Assembly: GCA_051453625.1 (NCBI GenBank)
Contig: JBOZIK010000001.1
Span: 247,943,452-247,990,256 of the forward strand
Length of the DNA: 46,805 nucleotides
Reading direction: 5' to 3'
Source of the DNA: Welwitschia mirabilis
Taxonomy: Eukaryota; Gnetophyta; Gnetopsida; Welwitschiales
Part shown: positions 1-12,044 of the stretch, piece by piece
Numbering within the stretch: the stretch's first letter is position 1
Layout: each line of letters opens with the position of its first letter
The notes under the pieces: model-generated
Told to the model about the DNA's origin: nothing
What the model saw: only the letters and a program-made list of their open reading frames with translations
Databases searched by the model: none
Program-made: the position numbers and the translations under genes

Positions 1-480
1 GTTTGACGAGGGCTTCATAGTCAATTCTCCAATAATCAAAAGATTCAAATTCAAGTATAGGTTTGAGGGGTATATCTTGAGAATGAGTTAGGCTATTATA
101 ACATTGACACACATCACATCTTTTAGCAAAGTCAAATGAATCCTTGAAAAGGATAGGCCAATAAAAACTAGAATGAAGAATTTTCATGATAGTATTCTTG
201 CCACTAAGGTATCTCCCACATATCCCACCATAGGCTTTTCCACTCAGGAACACACTTATGCATGATTTAATCTTTGCATATTCTATAAAGAGGGGGTTTA
301 TTTCATTCATAGTCATTGATACTATAAAGAAAAGATTTACATTGGTTATGGGTTTAATGCTAAGGTGTTTTCATGGTAATAAGGTAGTTCACAATATTAG
401 CAAACCAAGAAGTAAGATGAGTAGAAGAGTTAGCATAAATTCACTCAATCACAAAGAGTTATTCATCTAGAATAGAGTAG
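1..480 (-). pseudogene. Athila-like integrase, N-terminal zinc-binding part
   Basis: On the minus strand, positions about 250 down to 1 translate to an integrase HHCC-type zinc-binding module. The segment FYWPILFKD is followed by a clean CDVCQ (CxxC) pair near 110-125. The first histidine of the HHCC set appears lost, since the usual GGH position reads GGI. Upstream (about 480-300) is the linker between RNase H and integrase, with residues resembling FANIVNYL. The catalytic core of integrase would lie to the left of the window. In a live element this enzyme would insert cDNA into the host genome. Stops near 300-480 show that it is not functional. Confidence 0.82.
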
Positions 481-499
481 TTTATAGGAATTTCATCAT

Positions 500-1870
500 A
501 AGAACAAGAAGGTTAAGATAGATGATCAGCAATACTATTATGTTTTCGACCTTATCAATGATAGTGAAATTTAATTCTTGCATGAGAAGAATCCACCCTA
601 ATAAGTTTGGCACAAAATATTTCTTAGTCATAAGATAGCAGATGGCTGCATAATCTATGTAGACATTGATTTAGAAACTAAGAAGATAATGTTGAAGATG
701 ATTAAGGCAATGGCAAGAATTTATCTCTTGGTAGTGATGTAGTTAAATTGGTATTAGAAAAAAGTCTTACTAAGATAGGATATGACTTTAAAATCATTTC
801 CATATTTTTAGCCAAGAACCCACCCAGAGCAATTTGGCTTACATTACATATAAGCACAAAATCCCTATTATAATTGGAATCCATGATAATAGATTCATAA
901 TAAATGTTTTTCTTGAGTGTATTAAATGAAAGTTAACATGACTAGTTCAAATCAAATTTAGTATCTTTTTCAAATAAGAAGTAAAAAGGTTTATAAATTT
1001 ATAACATAATCATAAATAAAACAATGATAAAAACTAGCATGATTAAGGAATGATCTAACTTATTTGAAATTAGTTGGAGGGCTAAGGTTTTTAATTATAT
1101 TAACTTTTATATGGTCTCCTATAATCCCTTCCTTTGAAATATAATGATCTAAAACAATTTCATGATTAACAAGGAGAAAACTCTTTTCCCAACTAAAATG
1201 TAAGCCACTCTATATACATCAATCCAAAACATTCTCCAATATTTCTATGGTTTGTTCAAAAGTCTTACCAAAAATGGAGAAGTCATCCATAAATATTTTA
1301 ATAGTCATCTATCATGTGAGAAAAGATCACCATCATAGCTCATTGAAAGTTTCTAGGAGTGTTACATAATCCCAAAGACATTTGTCTAAAGGAAAAAATT
1401 CCAAAGAATGAGGTAAAGGTTGTTTTGTCTTGGTTCTCAGTTGCTATGCAAATTTGATTACAATGACTATACCCATTAAAAAAATAGTAATAGGCATGAC
1501 CTTGAATCTATCAAGTATTTGATTAAAAAAGAGTAAAGAACAATGATCCTTTTTAGTGATCTTATTAAGTTTTCTAAAATCAATGTACATTCTCCATTTC
1601 CTTCTTCTTTGGAACTACTATCAAAGGAGTAACCCACTTATTATCAAATATAGTAAATATGATCCTAACATCCATAAGTTTAATAATTTCATATTTAACT
1701 ATTTTCTTAATGGTTGGATTAAGCCTTGTTTTGGGTTACCTAATAGATGTCGCATTATCTTTAAGGTAAATATTGTATTGGACTATGGAAGGAGGAATGG
1801 CAATTAATTCTTTATCAATCCAAGAAAAGAAATCTTCTTTAGAAGTTAAGAGTGAGATCAAGTTTGATTC
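500..1870 (-). pseudogene. Athila-like reverse transcriptase and RNase H
   Basis: The RT runs from about 1870 to 950 and RNase H from about 900 to 500. The RT shows KWVTPLIVVPKK at about 1640-1605, IDFRKLNKIT at about 1580-1550, LGLCN near 1375, and an intact catalytic FMDDFSIFG at 1294-1268. RNase H shows LICNVS near 860-835, where the usual first catalytic aspartate reads asparagine (AAT, explicable by one G-to-A change). The block with TKKYFVPNLLGWILLMQE follows at about 635-575, then an ADHLS remnant near 525. Together these would copy the RNA into DNA and remove the template. Many stops and shifts interrupt the frame. Confidence 0.88.
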
Positions 1871-2199
1871 TTATTGAGAAGTAAGAAGGTTGCCTATTAT
1901 CAAGGGTTTCTTCAGATAGTTAGTTAGAAAAATATATTTTAAGCCTTAGGTTAATTTCTTTAGTTCTAGGTTAAGATTTTAAAATGTTATCCCATTTGTC
2001 ATGAGGACAATAGACATGGGATGATACTCTGCAAAAAGGTTTTATACCAAGCAAATATGTTAAGTTTCTTCCCAATTAACATATGCTTCATCCTCAAATC
2101 CAAGATAATGTATTTTAGTTGGATCATTGTACAAAGTTGGTTTATGTAGCATGATCAATGTTTCCTAAATTGGTCAATGTTGTAAAAATAAGGTTGGTT

Positions 2200-2830
2200 T
2201 CAATTCTTCTTCTAAGTTAGACTCATCTCCTATGTTCTTTTTAGTAGCATTAAAAACTTAAATAGTAAACATTTTATTGCCTATGTAACATTCCATCATC
2301 ACGATTTGTGTGTTAATGATGTAGTGGGCAGTTTCCCAAAAGGCTCTTTCTAAAAGAAGTGGATAACATCCATCATGTTCCACCTCAATGATAACCACAT
2401 CTATGGGTTAAAAGGCCTCTTTAATTTGGACTACTAAGTTCTTAATAATCCCTAATGATTTCTTAATTAAAGTATCAACCAATGACAAGATAATTTATGT
2501 AGGTTCTATTCTATTTTTAAACCAAAGAATTTTACATATGTGTAAAGGTATGATATTTACATAAGCTCTTATATCAATTAAAGCTTTTTTAATTCTTTTG
2601 TTTTCTTCCAAGATAACACTCACAGTTGTGGATCTAGGATCTTTAAATTTAGGACTCTCTTTCATGACTAAGTTAGAAATAGATTAAGCAAGAAAAAATT
2701 TGCTAGAAATGGTACATTTTTATTTTCTTCTCACTAGGTCCTTCCATAACTTAGAATATCTAGGGTTTTCTTATAAGAGTTTTCAAAAAGGCAAGTTAAT
2801 GTTTACTTCTTGCATTAAAGTTTTCAAGTT
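2200..2830 (-). pseudogene. Athila-like aspartic protease region
   Basis: On the minus strand this stretch gives the segment PKFKDPRSTTVSV, then an active-site-like ALIDIRAYVN at about 2580-2555, then a hydrophobic PLLLERAFW block near 2360-2335. Retroviral-type aspartic proteases carry D-[ST/L]-G-[AS]. Here the aspartate is kept but the following glycine reads arginine, so activity is unlikely. Before it (about 2830-2720) is the gag-protease linker with residues like LKTLMQEVNINLPF. The protease would cut the Gag-Pol precursor. Identification rests on its place between gag and RT and on these short motifs. Confidence 0.75.
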
Positions 2831-4520
2831 TTCATCAAAGGTAGGATTTGTATTTAAATAAACAAGCCAAGGAGAAGATGATTTCTTCCCTTTATTTTCT
2901 TATGAAATATTTCTAGTGGAGTTTCTAGCATGTAATGTTAGTGAAAATTTGTATGAGTCTAAAATTTATACATCATATTACTCTTATTCTTCTTTGTCTT
3001 TAGAAGTTAAAACCAGGTGTTGTATCATTTCTACTTCTTATTATTACTTTTAAATCATTCTTGACTTCATTTTGATTATATACAGTTTGAGATGTAAGAG
3101 ACTCTTGTGGTCTTTAATTAGAAAGCATTATTTATTGGAGTACATTAACTAAGTTTTCAATGTTACTATTAGTTTTTTTTTATACCTTCCTTATTTCTTC
3201 TATATATTCTCTGAGTGGAATATTTAGATTGTGTTGAAAATTAGGTTGAAAGTTTGACTTTCTAAATCAATTCTCAAAAGGTTTCCATTATAATTATTTA
3301 CCTAGTCTTTATTGAAATTGTGATTGATTTTTAAACCTAGGTGTTCTTTGGTTGAAAACACAAACTTTCTTAAACATCCTCTTCTTATAAGTTGGTAACA
3401 AAGGATACTCTTTAGTTAGATGAGAGTTGTCTTCACAAATTTTTCAAGTTGAATTTAAGTTTTCATTCTTCACTACCTTTACATCAACTATAATTTATGT
3501 GTACTTTTCTAAAGTGGTAGTGAAATCTTTAATTAAGTTAGTTGAATCATCTCTCCCTTCTTTCTTATCATGTTTAACCTTCTTTAAAGCTTTTATGATT
3601 TGGCTTACAGTTTAATTTTCTTTAATGAATTTAGACCAAGTTTGACTTATTTCTACTAGGTTTTTTAACACACTCCATACTTCTTCCAAGACTAAGTTCA
3701 ACCATTTGCCTCTATAAGAAAAGTCTACAAGTTATTTGGTTTGGTAATTCAATCTACTATAGAAATAATTAACTAATTCTATAAGATGCATTAATAGGAT
3801 TGAATTGGCTAGCTCTAATAAAATGTTGTTACTAAAAGTTGCTTATTTCTTTTCTTTTTTTCCTCATGGAACTTTCACTCAAAAATCATTTGATAAAAAC
3901 TTCTTGCACCTGACTCCATGACTTAAGACTCCTATGTGGAATGGTTTTAAGACAAATTTTTTCTCTTCCTCTAAGTGTGATTATAAAAATAGTCATATAG
4001 GTATGATCACTAATATATTTCTTTTCATTTCCTAAGGTAAGTACAAGTTATTCAATGTCAGCTAAATGTTAGAAAGGGTCTTCCTCAAGTTTCATCCAAA
4101 AAGTTGGATAAGCACTCAAGTTTCTTAATTCTACATCATCACTAGGAGGTATATCAAGGGGATTTTGGATTTCATGTTTTCTATTAGCAATTAAATCTCA
4201 TTTTAATTTGAAGTAGAAGTTTATATTATGATTGGAGTACTATATGAAGAAACTTTCTTTTGTTTTTTCAATGATTTTAACATATTTTAAGAAGAAATAA
4301 CATGATCTACTTTAATGCTATAATTTTATTTTATAAAATTTGATTTTGAAATAAATAAAGTAGACAATTCTTTTTCTTTAATTCTCAGAATTTGTGTACC
4401 TGGGATGTGCATATCTAGATTTTGCTTGTAGTCAAATAATTCTTCTCTGATGTTTTCTTCAATAAAGTTCTTCTTTCTCTAATTTTTTATCTTTTGACTA
4501 GAATTCACCATGTTCTTCCA
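2830..4520 (-). pseudogene. Athila-like gag (capsid) remnant
   Basis: A plausible start lies near 4520 (MEEHGEF on the minus strand). At about 4150-4100 it reads ELRNLSAYPTFW, and at about 3960-3890 a stretch like PHRSLKSWSQVQEVFIK. This is the arrangement seen in plant Ty3/gypsy gag, where a proline-containing segment and a tryptophan precede a long helical region. At about 3440-3400 is a weak nucleocapsid zinc-knuckle-like CEDNSHLTKECP. The protein would package the element's RNA. Many stops and frameshifts are present. Boundaries are approximate. Confidence 0.7.
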
Positions 4521-4953
4521 TGCTCAGATAAAAAATAAAAATAAAATAAAAAATAACTAACTATCATCCACTCGATTGTGGGGACGATAGGAAGGACAAT
4601 GATCATAATAATAGAAAAGTAAACTCAAATAAAAATTGTAGAAAATAAAATTCAATCTGTTGTCTAGATTGTCATGGAAATGATAAGTAAGATGATAATA
4701 TTTTTATTATTAATCATAAAATAGAAATAAAATTCATGAAAAGTAAATTAAACTCAAAAATTTAAAACTACGATTCCTAGTATGGGACGATGGAGAGAAT
4801 GAAAAGGATCCTAAAAACTATATAAAATGAAAATTACTAAAATAAACCTACTAAAGATATGCTAAAAATACAAACTATTTTAAATACATAAATTGAATAG
4901 AAATTCAAGATACTTATTTAGATAGTGATAATCCTCTAGCTCCTTGTAGCCTT

Positions 4954-4973
4954 CCTCAATAATGATGTCAAAA
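4954..4973 (-). other. Primer-binding site, tRNA-Asp type, decayed
   Basis: The minus strand reads TTTTGACATCATTATTGAGG directly after the LTR end. It aligns without gaps to the Athila/Tat primer site TTTTGGCGCCGTTGCCGGGG, and all eight differences are G-to-A or C-to-T. Its place next to an LTR terminus ending ACA fixes the LTR edge at 4974. The consensus is from general knowledge and was not looked up. Confidence 0.75.
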
Positions 4974-6190
4974 TGTTGTGGTATGAATTTATGCAATTCT
5001 TAAGTCCTTTAGACAAACTTCTAAATCACAATACTTGTAGAACAACACACACTAGTATAAATGAGTGTTAACTTAATTGTCATAATCCATTGAAGGCACT
5101 AGGCTAGGAGTTAGAGAGTTGATTTTCAAGAGTATTTTTTATCTTTTATCTTTTAATAAATAAAAATAAATAAATATGAAAATACAGTGCAATGATAAAT
5201 AAAGACAAAATGCAATGAATAAAATATGAATGAAATAAGTTCTATTTGGATCCTAATTCTTCTATCCCAAGAATTAACCCTCTATAATTCAAATAAATTA
5301 AGAAGAGTTCATCACTTATTTCTAACCAACGTGAACTATGAAATATATCAAATAGAATATGGAATGCAAATATGAAATGGAAATAAAATAACAATGCAAA
5401 TGTAAAGTAATAGAAACAACCTTAACAAAGGTTAGCCTTATGATCTAAATAAATTATAGATTTGTTACTAAAATATAACCAACTTAAACCATAGGGTAAA
5501 TGGACACAATTGTAGTAAAAAGAGTATTTAAACTGACCATTAAACTTTTAAATCCACTTATAATAAAGTAGTATCTCCTCAATGAAGGAGACTTAGACCA
5601 ACAACAAGGTAGCTTCTCTCTATAACTATTTCATGAATCTTTTATCTTCAATCTTCTATCATAAGATAATCATGTACAAAATATGAAAACATAAGTAAAG
5701 GAAAGGGAGGGTATTTATAGTTTTACATTGAAGTTCTAGAAGCTCAAACCTATAAGTTGGAGAGAAAACCCTAGTAGCCCAAATAAATCACATGACTCTA
5801 TTACAAAGATAATTCTTTCCATCATAGAAAATAGCTATGATCCTGACTATCACAGGGATAATAGAGGGGATGTCAGTCCATGTCAACTCCACAGTCAACT
5901 TCATAGCCTCTATCCATGTCAGAAGTATTGTCATCTTATTTGTCATGAGGGACATAGGGAACGGTAGGATTTCTCATCTTTAATCTCAAAAATGAATTAA
6001 TCTTTTGCATGGTAAATCCTTCTTCTAATGTAAGAAGTATCAAAATGATCTTGAGATGCCTCCAAATATGCTAATAATCATATGTTTAGGTAATCATCCT
6101 ATCAATTCTTCATAATCATTAGTATTGCATCTAAACCTATATGAATGTCTTATAAAAGCACTTAAAATACACCATCAAATTTCTGCAAAT
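4974..6190 (-). repeat. Athila-like 5' LTR (left copy)
   Basis: On the minus strand this aligns with 45722-46805 on the plus strand. Shared landmarks are a TATAAATA box, a run like GATAGAAGATTGAAG, a run like GATCATAAGG(G/C)(C/T)AACCTTTGTTAAGG, and TTAGCATATTTGGAGG near the distal end. The inner edge is set by the primer site at 4973. The outer edge is only bracketed between about 6085, where homology with the right copy stops, and about 6200. Confidence 0.83.
5711..5720 (-). promoter_or_regulatory. LTR TATA box (left Athila-like LTR)
   Basis: The minus strand reads CTATAAATAC, conserved at the matching place in the right-hand LTR (46188-46197), about 740 bases before the LTR end. This is the likely RNA polymerase II core promoter of the element. 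It is identified by sequence and by conservation between the two copies. Confidence 0.6.
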
Positions 6191-7224
6191 TGGCATTACA
6201 AAAAAATACCTCAAACCAAGATAAAAATTACTATAAGAACATGTCATACAATCCTTGAATGACTAGGTTAATTATAAAAGAGTATCTTAGAAGCTATACA
6301 TAACATGACCTCTTACAATGTTGTGTAAAAATTATAATGAAGAATAAGCCATCAACAATTGATAATAACCCTAAAGGTAAGATCTTATGACTCTTTTGTA
6401 CATTGAAAATTAGAGTTAGGGTTTTAGAATTAAAAGTTTGTAGTAATTTTTGGTATAGCAACTGAGATCAACCCATAAGCTTAGTCTACTTAACATAGGA
6501 AGATGATTTAAGAACATAAAGATGAGATTCATGATCCAAAAATGATACCATAAATAATAACTGACATTACCTACTTTCTCTTGAATCTCACACTTGGCTT
6601 CTGGCATATGCTTTCTTATGCTGCTAAGAACTTAATAAAGTCATAGGAAAATGTGTAAAGTTAGCTTTTAGAATAAAAAAACATAAATCAAATTAAAATC
6701 ATTAAATCTAAGAAATTAGCAACTAAACTATGCTAACTTAGCTTAAAATACTTAAATAAAATTCAATTTTCACATGTGAGAAAACCTTCTAACCATTATT
6801 TTACTAGCATTTTAGTAAAATATTTGTCAAGGTTTATCTAACATGATAAAAATTGCAATCCAAGCCATTAAAGTATGGAAAGATAATGCTAAGAAAAATT
6901 AGAAAAACTAGGCTAATTTGAGTTAAATTCAAGTTCAAATAAATGAATAAGACATGAATGGTAATATCAAGTGTAAATACCACTCCCCCTAATGAAGGTA
7001 AACTTTATCCTCAAATTTTAAAAAAGGGTAAAAATTGAATGGAAAAAATAGGGTTAATATAATTCATGTACTAAATACTAAAGGATGTTAAATAATGCAA
7101 ACTAAGAAAGTAATATTTTTAAAATTAAGATATGTAAGCATTTTAAAGATAAAGATAATGGACAATTATTAATCCTAAATTGAAGGCTATTTGAATTAAT
7201 GAAATAAACATAAACATGGGATGA
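6191..7224. other. Unclassified AT-rich DNA with a possible polypurine tract
   Basis: No protein domain was recognised. At 6980-6991 the minus strand reads TAGGGGGAGTGG, preceded by TTTGAGGATAAAG. This combination is typical of the polypurine tract before a 3' LTR in plant Ty3/gypsy elements. If so, 6200-6980 would be the start of a 3' LTR of another minus-strand element. I could not find its partner LTR. Confidence 0.35.
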
Positions 7225-7330
7225 AAATGAGGAGCATACAAGGGTAAGGGCCCTATCCCAATGGTTAAGTTTAGTCAATGATTTCCTTTTGGTTAGGAGT
7301 TTAAATTCCCATAAAAAACCAATGGGTTTG
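7225..7330 (+). repeat. Possible tRNA-derived SINE fragment
   Basis: The stretch has an A-box-like TGGTTAAGTTTAG near 7261 and, about 36 bases on, a B-box-like GAGTTTAAATTCCC near 7297. The second looks like a pol III B box altered by C-to-T and G-to-A changes. No poly-A tail or target duplication was found. It could be chance. Confidence 0.28.
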
Positions 7331-7516
7331 TGATTAGTCCTAATCATAAAATAACCATGATAGGATCCTAGTCTTCTTATCTTAGCTAGGGTATTATTTC
7401 TACTTAGCATTAGGTTGTCCATAAATAAGGCTCTTCCCTAAGCCTAATAAGAAAATGTAACACCTAGATTGCAATGTGTAAGACCCATGACAAGGTACTA
7501 ACAAATTACTATATCT

Positions 7517-7520
<4 letters not shown>

Positions 7521-7589
<69 letters not shown>
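7521..7589. repeat. (GA)n microsatellite, left of assembly gap
   Basis: About 34 perfect GA units run straight into the gap at 7590. The GA tract resumes after the gap at 8315. The apparent open frames here (alternating Glu-Arg or Ser-Leu) are translations of the repeat and not genes. Confidence 0.97.
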
Positions 7590-8314
7590 NNNNNNNNNNN
7601 NNNNNNNNNNNNNNNNNNNNNNNNNNNNNNNNNNNNNNNNNNNNNNNNNNNNNNNNNNNNNNNNNNNNNNNNNNNNNNNNNNNNNNNNNNNNNNNNNNNN
7701 NNNNNNNNNNNNNNNNNNNNNNNNNNNNNNNNNNNNNNNNNNNNNNNNNNNNNNNNNNNNNNNNNNNNNNNNNNNNNNNNNNNNNNNNNNNNNNNNNNNN
7801 NNNNNNNNNNNNNNNNNNNNNNNNNNNNNNNNNNNNNNNNNNNNNNNNNNNNNNNNNNNNNNNNNNNNNNNNNNNNNNNNNNNNNNNNNNNNNNNNNNNN
7901 NNNNNNNNNNNNNNNNNNNNNNNNNNNNNNNNNNNNNNNNNNNNNNNNNNNNNNNNNNNNNNNNNNNNNNNNNNNNNNNNNNNNNNNNNNNNNNNNNNNN
8001 NNNNNNNNNNNNNNNNNNNNNNNNNNNNNNNNNNNNNNNNNNNNNNNNNNNNNNNNNNNNNNNNNNNNNNNNNNNNNNNNNNNNNNNNNNNNNNNNNNNN
8101 NNNNNNNNNNNNNNNNNNNNNNNNNNNNNNNNNNNNNNNNNNNNNNNNNNNNNNNNNNNNNNNNNNNNNNNNNNNNNNNNNNNNNNNNNNNNNNNNNNNN
8201 NNNNNNNNNNNNNNNNNNNNNNNNNNNNNNNNNNNNNNNNNNNNNNNNNNNNNNNNNNNNNNNNNNNNNNNNNNNNNNNNNNNNNNNNNNNNNNNNNNNN
8301 NNNNNNNNNNNNNN
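7590..8314. other. Assembly gap (725 N)
   Basis: A run of N flanked on both sides by GA repeat, so the gap was probably caused by the microsatellite. Its true length and content are unknown. Confidence 0.99.
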
Positions 8315-8344
8315 GAGATAGAGAGAGAGAGAGAGAGAGAGAGA
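8315..8344. repeat. (GA)n microsatellite, right of assembly gap
   Basis: GAGATA followed by about a dozen GA units, ending in AAGTGTATG. It continues the tract on the other side of the gap, with one GATA interruption. Confidence 0.95.
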
Positions 8345-11300
8345 AGTGTATGTGGAAGATAGCAGATTAAAAATGATAATAAAAAAAGGATCACATAGCC
8401 TATTATAGTAAATTTTTAAAAATAATGAAACATCATCTGAAAGGACTAAAAATGTGATGAGAAATATATTAGAGAAAGATTAGTCTATTTTTAATAAGAC
8501 ATTATAGTGGTACTAGTTAGGTATTATTATGGAAGATATTATTTTCAATTTCATACTATGAAGTTTAATTTACACAAGGTCTAGGTCAACTAAAAAATAT
8601 AACATGTATGTGTTAATTGTAGCCATAAGTGGAGATAATATAAATAGTAATTAAAAATGATTTTTATTACACATCAAAAACCATTATAAATAAGAGAATA
8701 TTTAGGAAAACAAAACTTATAATACAACCTATAATAACTAAAAATGCATGAAGAAATTAAAGGAGAGAGAAACTAAAATACTATCTTATAGATATTTTGT
8801 AAGACATTTTCCTCTAAAGAATTTTGGCCATCTTATTTTGATTCTTTAAAAATTCCTTTTTCTTTTGTAAGATGATCTTAATATGATATCAACATTTTCA
8901 AATTGAAGGCTTTTAAGATCTAGGAATTTCTTGTAAAAATGTGTTACTAGAGGTGGAACAAGAATGTAAATGAATAGAAATATAAGAAGAAGGAGAAGAA
9001 GGAGAATAAGAAAAAAATAGCAAGATTTAATAATAGGTTCTTTGCTCCTTTTTTTTTTTAACCCTCATGGTGGGTGGAGAATATGGGGAAAATGAATCTT
9101 GAAAAGGAATAAAAGTTATTTCTTAAGGCGTTTTTTTATCTTGTACTTCTTAGAGTTCTCTTGAAATCCAACCTTTATTCTTATACTTTGTTGATCCTTT
9201 TTAAGGGTAATTCTTTTAATGAAATATCTATTCCAACCTTCAAAATCTAAAGTCTATGATAGGACATTATAAATCAACTTGAAAGCTAAGCATGAAATGA
9301 ATATATTACTCTTATGGTTACTATGATAAAGGATGGCTCTTAAATAATACTTAGGCATGTTAAATCATTTACTATTTTTTACAATTCTTACTATATTTAA
9401 ATGGGTACATAATCACATGACTTGTAGGCAAGGTATCATGGATAATAAATTAAAAGAAAGATAATTGTCTTTTATAAAGATATTTGTAAGGTAAGTCTCC
9501 TTCTTTATTGGGCTTATAATCAACATTAAGTACTATATAAGAAAAACTAAGGGACTTGATAAATACTTATGATAAAGACTCATGATGTTGGGCTTGAAGT
9601 ATAACTCAAATATCACTTAACAACATAACTAAAAAAGTGTAATGAATAGAAGAACGAATAAGCAAAGAATTCTCATCATTCATAGTAGTGTTTTTATAAA
9701 ACTTGAATTTTTGTGAAATTATTATGTGACTTCTTCCTTTAAGAAGTGGATCTAATTATTAGATTTAATCTTATCTAATTAAAATGCTACATAAAGAGAG
9801 AGAAAATAATAAAACATACCTTTATAAACAAAGGGAACTTACGTCATACTCATGATAACCTATAAAGACAAAAATGAAGAAGGAGAAAAAGAAGAATGAG
9901 AGACAAATGCAAGAAAAGGACAAAGAAATTATAATTAAAAATTAATTAAAATGGATAAAATTAAAAAAAATTCTAGACTAAAACCAAGCTCAATAATAAA
10001 CTATAATAACTAATGTTATGATAGTTTGTGCAACATTTATATTGACTTGATTTTGATTATTCCAAGTTATTATATTTTAAATTCCTTATTTTCAAACTAA
10101 AGATACATGAGAGATTTTTTTAATTAAGTTCAGAGAATGGTTTATAATTATTTTGAAATGGGAAATAATGATATAAAATTAATGATATTAGTTTTAAGTT
10201 CTTTGATGGAAACTTTAAAATGGTAGAGATCTATAAGAAATTTGAGAAGATAATTTTAAAGGATGATTTAAGTGACTTCTAATGTTATGGAAATTTAGAA
10301 AACACTTATTTTTAGTTAAAACTAAAAATAAAGTAACTTAATAGTGGAGTAAAACATTAACTCAAACTAGTGAAATGATGAAAGACTAAAAGAAATATTT
10401 ATTTTTAAAAATTAGAAGATATCTGATATCATATGATTTTTGAATATTCAGATCATGTTTTTTTAATAAAAATAAAATACTAAGATAAAATTGAAATTTA
10501 TTATTATGAAATGAATAATACTATTTTCTAATTATAAGAAAATTTGAAATAGATACAAAATGATTATAAAAATATCATATCAACTTTAGAAGCAATCTAG
10601 TTTAAAAAGAATTTTGAAACTAAAGATTATAAGGCTAGCAGACTATAATGCAAATCATAGATTATTATCAGAATAACAAATCATGAATAGCTTATTTTAG
10701 AGGTAAAAATGACATTTTAAAAATTAATAAAAATTTAAAACAAGTATGTAATTAATTTAAAGATATTATTCCCAAATATAAAAGAGATGTAATTTAAAAT
10801 ATATTTTAAAACTAAAAATTATAAAAGAAACTCACTAAAACTAGAAATAAATATGATAAAAATAAGAAATATCAGTTTCAAAAATAAAATTGAATCTTTT
10901 TAGAGTTTGATAAATTAATGCAAAGAATAATAATAACTTTGAAAATACTTATAATAAATTGAAGAGATGACTTTATCGTGTTTATAAATCCAATTTACAA
11001 ATGTAATTAAATCTAAAAAAGGATGAGTTTTAGGACTTCACTTAAATTGCCCAAGATATTAGATTGGCAAAGTGCTTTGGTCTAATTTTCTTCTTTTTTA
11101 TTTTTTCTTTGATGTTTTTTCCCTTTCCTTTTCTTTCAAAAGAGGATTGTGGCTTGTGCAAGGGATAGAATAAGAAAGATGAGGAGATTTTAAGGGAATA
11201 AGTTAATATTTTATTGGATAATATTTATAACGATTAGAGATTAAATAAAATCTTGAGAACACATGTCTAAAGATGTTTCAAACATGGAATCTTTAATATT

Positions 11301-12044
11301 TTGGATTTCTGATGATAATTTGAAAAAGCATTTTATTAATAATAGCATTATCAATAGTAGTCTTATTAATGATGTATTTTATAGATATCCCTTTTTTTTA
11401 AATTACATTTATTGTTTTTATGATAAAATAAACTATTTTTAAAGGAATTAAATAATTTTACTCAATAGCTTGCCCTTTTTTATAGTGGGAATTTTAGAAT
11501 TTACATTATAAAATTGAATGAGTAAAATACTTTAATCTTGCTTGGTATTAAGTGATGATGGATCAATTACAATGTTCTTAACAATATCTTCATTCATTAT
11601 TTCTGACTTTCATTGGAAAAGTGTCCTAAATAGATCTTGAAGATCATCTTATTTCCATAAAGCATTTGACTGTAAACTAGTAGAACCTTTAGATATTCAA
11701 TGATTTGAAACTAAACAGTTAGCCTATCCCTAAAATATTTGCTAATATCTAAATAAATAAAATGGATGACGTTGTGGAATTAGTTCTACATACTTAGCTT
11801 TCAAATTTAATCCTCTTCTAAGAGATTAAAGATTTCACTCTAAGTAATTCTTTATTTTTTGTAATTTTATATTTATTCTTTTATATAATTTCACCATCTT
11901 TAGTATTCATTATGTTTTTTTAAGTACCCCTATTAAGTAATGATCACTAGTATACATTAAATAAAATATCACAAAGTACAAACTCTAAAAAGGAAAAATT
12001 CAAGAATAGTGATGAATATTTATGTGCAAAGTAAAGAGACAGAC
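8345..12044. other. Unclassified AT-rich intergenic DNA
   Basis: This 3.7 kb stretch is very AT-rich, with poly-A and poly-T runs and short purine runs (for example around 8985-9010). I found no coding domain, no recognisable LTR pair and no RNA gene in either strand. It ends where the long repeat begins at 12045. It is most likely old, decayed repeat DNA. Confidence 0.6.

Larger units (their letters stand above)
1..6190 (-). mobile_element. Athila-like Ty3/gypsy retrotransposon, 5' portion, decayed
   Basis: Read on the minus strand, this holds, in order, an LTR (about 6190 down to 4974), a primer-binding site, gag, protease, RT, RNase H and the zinc-binding start of integrase, which is cut by the window edge. 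The domain order PR-RT-RH-INT is that of Ty3/gypsy. The Asp-tRNA-type primer site and the spacing and wording of the gag, protease and RT segments point to the Athila/Tat branch, most likely Athila. Every domain has several in-frame stops, so this is a dead copy. A second LTR of the same family lies inverted at 45722-46805. The outer LTR boundary is uncertain by about 100 bases. Confidence 0.88.

Noticed and set aside
7474-8394. Long open frames on both strands of Glu-Arg and Ser-Leu repeats
   Set aside because: They are translations of the GA microsatellite and of N in the assembly gap.
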